A DNA stretch of 64,000 bases. Source: Chrysoporthe austroafricana. Lineage: Eukaryota > Ascomycota > Sordariomycetes > Diaporthales > Cryphonectriaceae. This document shows positions 46,837-55,451 of this stretch, one piece after another. How positions within the stretch are numbered: the first letter of the stretch is position 1; each line of letters starts with the position of its first letter. Below the pieces are notes generated by a model. That model ran no database searches. It was not told where the DNA came from and saw nothing but the letters and a program-made list of their open reading frames with translations. A program made the position numbers and the translations under genes. The stretch covers positions 4,404,342-4,468,341 of the forward strand of contig JYIP02000007.1 of the NCBI GenBank assembly GCA_001051155.2. The letters run 5' to 3'.

Positions 46837-49800
46837 CACTCGTATGCGCCCCATCTTCTGTCATCTTCACTGCTGCGATGCCCCATCCCGTTATGTCTCA
46901 TCCACCCCCGCCTCCGCGAGGCGAGGGGGGCACTTGCACGCTACACTTGATGGCTGCCGCATTTGTAATTCCGAGTCTCTTATTCGCGCTCGAATTCTTT
47001 GCTTGCTCATCTGTGCCGCTACGTTCAGTTCGGGACTTGACCACACCTCACCATGGTTGGCCCTCCCTTCGGCTCTCTGTCAGGCGCCGCGTTTCCGCCG
47101 CGACATCCGCCATCATACATGCGGCGACACAATCTCACATAACATGCGCGGCCTCGTACACTGGTACCCGCGGCCTGACTTGACACTCCCGTGGCTCCCT
47201 GTGTTGCCCATTGCAACGGGCCTGTGTTCCCTACGCTAACCACCACCCGGCGACACAAGTTGGCCTTGTCTCAATCATCAATACTCGCGCTCTCCATCAA
47301 GCATCACACTTGCGGTCATCACATCTCTCATCGGAGCTGACATCACATCTTGTGTATTGCTGGCTGTGATCGCCACGGCCGTACTGCTGTCTTCGACCTG
47401 GCCGTCCACCGTAAACGTTGCCAGCCTCGCTCGGCCGTGCGCTCACCGCAGAGTGGTACTCCGCGAGCTTCCCTTGCAGACTCCGCTTACCAATATGTGC
47501 CCGACCAAAGCCATGCTGCCTTTACCCTCTTGGTCAGGACGCACGCGGCCGACATGGCACGCTCAGCTCGCCTGGTTTCTGAGATGGCTGCAGCTCCTAC
47601 ATTCCGCCACCCCGCTCGTGAGCTTGGTCCCGGTTCTGGGTCTTCGTCTCACCTCATGGTCCAATAGTCCAGAACGGCCATGTGTCACGTAGACTTGCCG
47701 GCCATCCGCATGCTCCTCTGCGTCTTTCATGCCCGCCCCTATTTCCCCTCGGTTTCCAGAAAGCGAGGACATATTCTGTCGACAGTGGGTGGCTTCACCA
47801 TCCACAAACCACGGCATTGACCCTTGCAGTCCAGGCCTCCCGCCCTGAGCGCCAATCCTGCCAACTGGTTTCGCTGTTGTGAACCGTGGCCGACCCCACC
47901 ATTATCGAGCTCTCCCGCCATACTCACAAGTTCCGCCAGCCCTCTCGTCGCCGCAACGGTCTCGCGCTCCCCTGCTAGCTTCGTAATTATAATGCCATGC
48001 AGCCGCCATCACATGGATCACGATCTTGGCCCCGTCGGCTCTACAATCATCTGCGCACTTCAAGGATTGCTGCTTCCCTTGCTAGCTGCTGTCCAGCGGT
48101 TCCTACGTACCACGCACGCCCTGTAACGAGGGGTGGCAATGGGTGGTCATTACCACACCTCTTCAAGATCCCGACGGGCCTGCGCTGGGTGGGGCCTGCA
48201 CAACCCCCGTCCCTACCCCCATGTCACGATGACGTGACATCCATCCCCTCTGCCGGGTCCCATGCCATGCCATGCGAACCACTGTAAGCTCCCGGCCCAG
48301 GGCTACTACCTACCATGGTCACCGCGAGCCAGGGCTCGTCGCGACAGCAACCTGGCGATGGCGCCCAAAAAAAAAAAAAAAACACGAAACGCGAGGCTGC
48401 GGCCAAAACGCCCCTAGTTGGGGACGTGCACAAGGCTAACACTTGCCGTTTCCGGCCCCCCTCGCCCCACATCGCCTCCCCCTGGCGCCACATGTGGCTA
48501 TTTCACCCTCGACTGCCAAGCTGGAGTGGGTGGGTCTGGCGCAGGGCGGCGCAGAACGCAGCGCCCGAGGCGGTCCCCTCTACGCCAGTGTGCAGTCAGG
48601 AGGCAGCGTGAAGTCGGAGCGCGCTGTACGTGTGAGTGTGCCTTACCCTCCGTCGCTCAACGTTTCTTTCGGTGCCACTTTGTCTCTCCCAGCCCCACCT
48701 CGGCGCTCGCTGCGCTGCAGGTGCCCCGGTCTCGCCACCAGACAAGACACCCACCGGCCACCCGCCATAGCACGACAGCCATATCCCATCTGATGCCACC
48801 TGGTGCTGAGGCTTGCTGAAGGCGTACACACGACGGACACGGCCACTCATCTATCTGCCTGCGCGGCGCCACCACCAGCCTCATACTGCTCCGTATCGTC
48901 TCGCCCTGCGGCACCACCAGCCGCCGTGCGGCGCCAGCCGGCCGAGCCCGTGCAGCTCTACCCCAGATGCCCGCCCTCAGTCAGCCGGCGAGCTAGAGCG
49001 GCCGCCTGAGCGGGCCCTGTACCCGACGTACGTCGTGAATGCACGAACTCCTCCCCTATTACCCGACGCCATCAGCAGGCGGCTCGCCTCTCAACGGTGT
49101 GGTACCCGCAAGCCTGAGGCGCCCCACAAGGCAGGCCATCCGGGGCACGCATTCCACCTCCCAGACTCCTCCTCCCGCCCCTCCCTCCCTTTCTTCCTCT
49201 CGCGCCTCGGACCATACCCGCAACCAACCACCCGCCCCCGGCCGCCGTCCGTCCAACACAGACCTGACTAGACCCCAGAAAGCCAGGCGGCTGGCTGCAT
49301 GCACGAACCTCGGGGGGGGGGGGGGGCCCGGCCCCGCAGCGCCAACAGGGGCCCACTCAACGGGGGGGGGGGCCGANCCCCACGCAGCTGGCCATCCCGG
49401 ACAGGTTGCGCTACTCGTCCCCGGTAGGCCTGGGCGCCTGTGTGATGCGCGGACCCGAGGGGGGGGGCGGGCAGGCCTAGCTGGACCAAGGGGGGCGAGG
49501 ATATAGGGGAGGGGGGGCGATTGATTAGTTCGGTCCCGCGCGAGCAGTACGGGCAGGCCATCGTCACCGGTCTACTACGAGATTGGGACAGGCGCGCTGG
49601 CCCGGAGGAGGGATCGCTCGGGCGCTGCCGTCCCGCTCACCAGCGCGCTCGCGTTCCTCACCTTGTCTCTCCTCTCAGCAGGTTTATACTTAATCAACCC
49701 TGCAATCGGCTAGACAACCCGCTCTACTACTAATTCTTCAACTAATCACGGGCGGGACCGCTCGGGGACTAACTAGCACGGCATGGCGCGGCGCGGCAGG

Positions 49801-50142
49801 TCAGCGCGCGCCGGCTGGTTTGACATGTCACTGTGTGGGAGCCTAAATGCTACGGGTGGTAGTTTGGAGGGGGGTGGGTATTATTTTTTTTTATTTTTAT
49901 TATTGCTAGTGGGAGGGGCACCTGTGCAGGCGCCCCATGACATAGGTGGTGGTCGTGTGGGGAGGAAGGTGATCCTATGTCTCGTGGAGGCGGCCCTGAA
50001 GCCCCATGCGAGCTGTAGGTTTTGAGCTGCTGGCTTGAGCTCCTGTAGCCAGCTGGCGTTCTTCCGGACACGCATCTTCCCGAGGCCCAGGGCGGTGATG
50101 AAGGATCCTGCCTTTATCACCCTCTTTCCTCTCCGACATCGT
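44625..50142. other. Five-kilobase spacer, no supportable gene
   Basis: The stretch begins with the putative promoter of the membrane protein gene. GTGC tetranucleotides lie at 44891-44913. Between about 46840 and 48300 the composition is visibly less GC-rich and repeat-poor, with fragmentary frames such as 47350-47667 (+), possibly an old, decayed element. The N at 46799 lies between long A and C homopolymers, and the N at 49377 between G-rich tracts. I cannot support any gene. Confidence 0.5.
46682..46834. other. A/C homopolymer block around an N (assembly scar)
   Basis: About 30 A residues, then about 90 nearly pure C residues, an N at 46799 and about 35 more A residues. This is unlikely to be real sequence in this form. 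Confidence 0.85.
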
Positions 50143-50232
50143 TGATGCTATTGAGGGTCGCTGATGCTATTGAGGGTCGCTGATGCTATTGAGGGTCGCT
50201 GATGCTATTGAGGATCGTCGATGCTATTGAAG
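50143..50232. repeat. 19-bp tandem array opening the repeat island
   Basis: Four to five copies of GATGCTATTGAGGGTCGCT in tandem; the first ones are near-perfect and the last ones diverge (GAGGATCGTC). Confidence 0.95.
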
Positions 50233-51720
50233 TTGGGCTGGCTGGGCGGGGAGGACGGGCTCGGCAGCCAGCCCAGGCCTGGCAGAGCAGGCAGAGGCGG
50301 CAGGACATTTTGGGAAACCTAGCTAAGGTTTACGGGCTGGTCATCGACGTAATCGAGGACCGCCGGTCCTACCAAGGGCCGTCGATATTGCCGAGGGCCC
50401 GTCGAATGCTGTCGGGGTTCGCTGATGCTATTCAGGGTCATCGATGCTGTCGAAGTTGGGCTAGCTGGACTGGCGGGCTGGGCAGGCTGGACTGGCTGGC
50501 GGGGAAGGCGGACCAGGCAGGACAGGCCATCGAGGCTGGGCGGGCTCGACAAGCAGGGCATGGAGGGCACGGCGAGCGGCCAGCACAGGCCTGGCAGAGC
50601 AGGCAGAGGCGGCAGGACAGGTTCTGCAATATGGCTGAGCTTTACGGGCTGGTCATCGACGTAACCCAGGCCCGCCGATCCCACCGAGGGCCATCGATAT
50701 TGCCGAGGGCCCGTCGAATGTTGTCGGGGGTCCCGGTCTCCACTTGCCCGTACGAACTTTCGGCGCCGTCAGTCCATCGCGCGGACGCGTCGCCCCCCCC
50801 TCAGCCAGAGCTCCATGGCGTCGACCGCGGATGGTCCCTTGGTGCCGACATCCCCGGCGAGCCACTCTCAATATTCTTTGCGGCCACGCCACCATTGCTC
50901 GGGGAGGACGACGGGGCGCAGGACATACATCATAACAACGCCTAGAGCCCTGAGGCGAAGCCGTCTGCCGGCGACCCCACGCGAACCTGTCCTGAGAAAC
51001 CCAGGCGCGATATATCATGGCGAACCCCCGCTGATAACCGAGTCCAGGGGTCTTGTGAGGAGGCCAAGGTCGATCAAGACGGTCCCAGCTGCTGCGGCCT
51101 GATAGGGGCCGGGAGCCGGCCAGGAGACATCGCTATAAAGGATGTTTTCCGGCCTGATATGGGCTGGCAGCTGCTGAGATTTGATCGAGGCATGGTCATT
51201 CACCTGCCCCTGCTCGCGGGCCCGCCGCCCAGCGGTCCGAATTCGTAGACTGCCGGCACGACGGACGCTCGCTGACGCTATTGAGGCGTCGATTCTATCG
51301 ACGGCCATCCATATTGCTGAAGGCCGTCGGATGTGGTCAGCCATTTGGTGCTATTGAGGGTCGTCGTCAAGGCTATCGAGTCCCGCCGACATTCATCGTC
51401 GCTGAAGCCATCGAGGTCCACCGGCGTTCGTCGCCGACCTCGATGCTGTCGAAGGCCATCGCCATCGACGATATCGTATACCAGGGCACAACAGATTAGC
51501 GTGCGCTGAGGGATAGAGAGGTGTATGGGAAGAACCAGCCAGCCAGCCCTATGGGATTGAGGACATCCAGGCCAGGCCATCTGCCTCCTGCTGCTGCTGC
51601 TCCTGCTCCAGATCCCCGCGGGGCCGCCCAGCGGCCCGAGCACATAGTGAGGATCGCTGGCGCTGTCGAGGGCCGCGCACATTAAGCAGGGTCGTCAATA
51701 CTGTCGTCGTGATACTGGGG
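50233..51720. repeat. Field of degenerate ~19-bp units plus a 312-bp-spaced segmental duplication
   Basis: Words of the form TCGATGCTRTYGARGGYC, ATATTGCCGAGGGCCC or CTATTGAGGGTCGTCG recur every 18-25 bp in many places, for example 50370-50460 and 51270-51470. A larger block containing AGGCCTGGCAGAGCAGGCAG and TTTACGGGCTGGTCATCGAC occurs at about 50228-50432 and again at about 50446-50740. The shared core is offset by 312 bp, a multiple of three. The second copy carries an extra segment of roughly 90 bp. A plus-strand frame of 247 codons (50202-50945) spans both copies, but its composition does not convince me that it is a gene. Confidence 0.7.
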
Positions 51721-51846
51721 GGTCGCCCTGGGCGCCGTGCTCGCGTTCGCGGCCACGGGCGCGGGCAACAGTGTGTGAAGTCATCGTCCCCCCCCCGGTC
51801 GCCGCCCACCTGGTAAAAACCTTGATTTGGTGAAGTGTCTATAGCC

Positions 51847-52443
51847 TCAAAATCGCACACGCCGAAGAACTGTGCTGCTGGCTATCTGTTTCCAGGTTGG
51901 AAGGGTTGACTGGAGGTCAAACACACAAGATGCATCTCCCGAGACTCGAGGACGTTTGTTCGGGTTCTCGTCGTTGCCGGTCAGATCGTGGATGGCGACA
52001 TCGCACACGCCGGACCTCGTCGATCCCAACCAGATGATCAGCGCGGTGCCGCAGATAGTGAGCACGCCCGGCCACGGACCAGGTGATATCCCAGCAGGGC
52101 ATCCGGACGCCCGCGTCGGCCTTGGACGGCGATGCACCTCCTGCCCGTCGCGCCGCCGATCGGGTCGCGGCTCTGTCTGCTGTTGGGCTGCTTGGCGCCT
52201 TGTGCGGCCTGGATCTCCTGCCACAGATTGGTAGGTTGCTGTGGGTGCAGGGCCCGCCCGGGGGTGGGGGCGAGGTGGCGGTCTCGGTATATGGTGGGCT
52301 TCCGGACTGGCTGGAGGCTCAGGCCGTCGTTCTGGGCTCGTGGACGGGCTCAATATTGAGGCCGTCGTTGTGGGCTTCTAGACGCGCTCGTCTCACTACC
52401 TGGTAGTGCTTCAGGAGGCCTGATAGCCGGTTGGCGGTGTCCT
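51847..52443 (-). other. Possible decayed coding remnant next to the nuclease-like relic
   Basis: The minus strand contains protein-like pieces in different frames, such as NDENPNKRPRVSGDASCVFD ending at a stop near 51847 and a WQEIQAAQGAKQPNS segment near 52200. No single frame or intron pattern joins them. It may be a second relic or the former 3' part of the gene at 52444-53660. Confidence 0.3.
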
Positions 52444-53660
52444 TCAGACCCTAGTGGTCATCGTCTGGGTCTGGGTATGGCCCAGTGTTGTCTGGCGCCA
52501 AGGTGAGGCCGACCTGCCGCCGCGCCCGGGCCCTCGCCCGTTCGAAACGGTACGGTCTCGCAGGTCCTGAAGGCGCACCACTGCCGCCTCGACATCCTCC
52601 AGCGCCTTGTTGTCCCCTAGGCTCAATATCGAGGATGCGAGGCTGCTACAATGTGCCCCCGCCTGTAGTGGGAGGTGATTGCGAGTGGTGGTACTATTGC
52701 GTACCATGGGCTCGGTGGTTGCGCGCGGCACTATTGCGTGCCGCGGGCTGCGAGCGTCGGGTTCAATAGCAGAGCCCATCAAGCCGTTCGCAAAATACAG
52801 CCGGGCACGAAGTTTGTCCAGGGCCTGGACGTGAACAGCTGTTGCATTGCCCTGTATATCGCGAAAGACCTCGCCTCTCGGTTCCCTGGCTCTTTTGTCC
52901 TCGTCTGCTTGCATCCTCTCATGTTGTGCTAGCCATTCGCATAGCAGCTCGGCAGGAATATCGATAGTAAGCTGCTGGGCTTGCTGTCGGGTTTCTTCGT
53001 CAAGCTGCTCGAGGGTGTCGTCGGGGATGAAATCTGCCAGGAAGAGCCGGATTGCGCTAGCAGTTGCGTTGCCCTGCATATCGCGAAAGACCCCGCCTTC
53101 ATAGATCCGCTCAAAGCCGCGCCAGAGAGAGAACGTTCCTGGACGGTTTGTAATATCGGCAGGCTGGCGCCTTAGTTCCGGGGTCGAATAAGTGAGATCG
53201 ATAACGAGAGCCGTCTTGACACCTCGCCTTTGCTGCGTTTGATATATTGTCTGGCACATTCATTCACAGCCTTTGTTGGTTGAGCATATGCTACTTCAAC
53301 AACGAATGCTGGCAGTCCTTTGGCAGCACTGGAGAATTGATGGCCCTGCGGCAGGTGAGCCGAGACGCTCGATGCAAGTTCTCTCAAATCCGGACAATCA
53401 TATGCAATAGCTTTTAGCTCGTCGACGGAGAAGGCCATCCGTCTGTTTACCATATCGGCATGGATCAAGGTCTCCATGATGCGAAATATAAGACGGGAAT
53501 TCTGTCGGTCGTAATCGTAGCGAACTTTTAAATCGAAATGAAAAAGCAGCCGTGGACCGTGGTCTTCGAGCTCCTGGCGCAGCTGGACCAGCTGGGGCGG
53601 CGAGACGCGGAGAGGACACCCGTTGCTGCCGCATTGCTGGCAATACCGGCTGTATGGTTT
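52444..53660 (-). pseudogene. Frame-broken gene, core resembling PD-(D/E)XK-nuclease-like fungal proteins
   Basis: One protein can be followed on the minus strand through a frame change. The upstream part reads YCQQCGSNGCPLRVSPPQL, LLFHFDLKVRYDYDRQ, then FVVEVAYAQPTKAVNECARQ and ends at YIKRSKGE. About 53220 the frame shifts by one and continues VKTALVIDLTYSTPELR to a stop at 52444-52446. The pattern of hydrophobic-VEV-x-Y-x-Q, then a helix, then SKGEVKTALVIDL resembles the E-x(n)-K core strands of PD-(D/E)XK-fold proteins common in fungal genomes; this is inferred from pattern only. A FRDMQGNATA / FRDIQGNATA module is duplicated further on. Upstream, a C-rich stretch is partly repeated and contains stops. 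I interpret the gene as inactive, though a single sequencing indel could explain the shift. Confidence 0.5.
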
Positions 53661-53987
53661 GTTATTATGTGCTTAGTAGCAGCACTGCTCAAACTCCGGG
53701 TTGGTGATTGTGGATTGTGCGCTCATTGCTGCTTGATGTGCTTAATAGCCGTGCCGCGCAGGCACTGGGAGGAGTCGCAGGGGACACAGCGGGAGCTGCT
53801 GCATTGTTGGCAGCATTGTTGGCGGCAGTATTGGCAACATACGGACGGTGGTTCCATGCTGGCTGCGGAATAGCGGCGGCGGACAGCTGGGGATTCTGTG
53901 AATACCTCCTGGATAGGTATTCTTATTCGGCGGCGGTCCGCGGTGCCGACCTCTGCGCTGGTGGCGTGGAGGTGGATAGGCGCATTG

Positions 53988-54017
53988 AGGGTCGCTGATG
54001 CCCGCATCAGCGACCCT
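53988..54017. repeat. Perfect palindrome, 14-bp arms, made of the island repeat unit
   Basis: AGGGTCGCTGATGC, a 2-nt CC centre, then GCATCAGCGACCCT. The left arm equals the 19-bp unit of the array at 50143, so two units face each other at the island's right edge. Confidence 0.95.
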
Positions 54018-54219
54018 TATATGTCTCCGTACATTTGACCTCGAGAGGGATTGGTGCCGCTGTATATATTGTGCTGCGGGTTGCTCTGGAGGTGGTGCGG
54101 TAGGTCGTAAGAGAAGGTTCGTAAGGTGCAGAACTTGTCGCCATTATATATTTTTTTGGCCAGGCCTGTGCGAAGCACGTGCCACTGACAGTCTGGTCTG
54201 TCACTCCTCTATTATTGTA

Positions 54220-54480
54220 CTCCGTCAACCTCCTCTGTTAATCTCCGTGAATCTTCCGTCAATATTCGTGAATATTCTCTATCTATCTTGGTGAATCTTC
54301 TATGTCAATCTCCGTGAATCTCTGTCAATCTCCTCTCACTGTCCTCTGATAGTCTCTCTCCTTTGTCAGCCTCCTCTGTCAATATCCTCTGTCGATTTCT
54401 GTCAATTTCCGTGAATTTCCTCTGTCCAATGTCCTCTCACTGTCTCTGACAATCTCTCTTATTCTCCTTTGTCCATCCTC
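54220..54480. repeat. Degenerate AT-richer minisatellite (CTCTGTCAATCTCCGTGAAT type)
   Basis: Variants of CCTCTGTCAATCTCCGTGAA, CTCTGTCAATTTCCGTGAA and CTCACTGTCCTCTGA recur about ten times with an approximate 20-bp period. Composition differs sharply from the GC-rich surroundings. Confidence 0.85.
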
Positions 54481-55181
54481 CTGTCGCCTCACCCCTTCAC
54501 TATCTTCGAAGAGAGGGCGCTAACCACTACCAACCAGTCATGTCACCAACTCAAACATTCAGCATTGTAGAAGACAAGACTAAGTATTCTTGAATATGCG
54601 CCTTTGTCGGGGAATGTCACAAGCCAGCGCTGGTGTCTTCGAGCCAGCGCAGCTCAGCCTCGGAAGCCATTTCGCTCCGCAAGGACTGGCTAGTCCAAAT
54701 CGTATGCCGTATTATCGCACGAGCCCGCTGGCTTTCCGCAGCGGGTCACACTAGACTCATGGCTGCATGACTGGGTCGACCGATGCAGGCCCCGGGTCGA
54801 CAGGAGACAAGCACCCGAGCTCCCTCGCCTCGCGCCCACCGCGTCTTCCTCCTCGACATGTCCAGCCCTGCCCACACCACGCGCATCCATCCATCCATCC
54901 ATCTTATCGTGTCTCGAGTGTGCACCAGCTTATCTAAGCACATCCCGACGCCTCATCCTCGCCCGCCAGGGAATTGATCGCTCCAACTGCGCCCGTCCCG
55001 TCCGCCGGCGCGTGCGTGCGTACGTACAAGTAGCGTTCACGATCCTGCGCGCCGTCCTCTGTGGTGGGTTTCTCGGGGTCTTTCTGTCTCCAGCCCCGCC
55101 ACCTACCAGGACAAGCTGGGTAGAAGGCGGGCGGGCGTCGCTACGAGGCGAGCGCTCCACACACCGAGAAGGACGGATAGG

Positions 55182-55182
<1 letters not shown>

Positions 55183-55212
<30 letters not shown>

Positions 55213-55213
55213 T
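55183..55213. repeat. (ACAG)n tetranucleotide tract
   Basis: Seven uninterrupted copies of GACA/ACAG. Confidence 0.95.
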
Positions 55214-55451
55214 AGGGGCCACGGCGGCCTAGGAGAGTGAGATAGATAGATCGACCGGCGGGGGCAACGCGGGCTGGAGGCAGGGAGGCGGGTTGATCAC
55301 CAGCCTGGGGAGGACGAGGAACACACACAGAGAGATCGAGAGATGCGGAGCCACAGGGGGGTAGCGTAGCCGAGACGTCAGAGAGGATAAGTTACAGTAT
55401 ATTATCATTCGTATTCGCCCCATTACCTAATAATCTACACTTCGCCTCACG

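Larger units (their letters stand above)
54018..55451. other. Spacer between the island and the Zn2Cys6 gene
   Basis: Contains the AT-richer minisatellite at 54220-54480 and an ACAG tract at 55183-55213, plus the likely 3' UTR of the Zn2Cys6 gene. No coding sequence is supported. Confidence 0.6.

Noticed and set aside
46840..48300. Less GC-rich segment considered as a RIP-mutated transposon
   Set aside because: It is only mildly lower in GC, and no transposase or reverse-transcriptase fragments or terminal repeats were seen. A RIP index calculation would be needed to reopen this.
50143..50232. Short direct repeats considered as a CRISPR-like array
   Set aside because: The repeats are strictly head-to-tail without unique spacers, the host is eukaryotic and no cas-like gene is present. 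It is a minisatellite.
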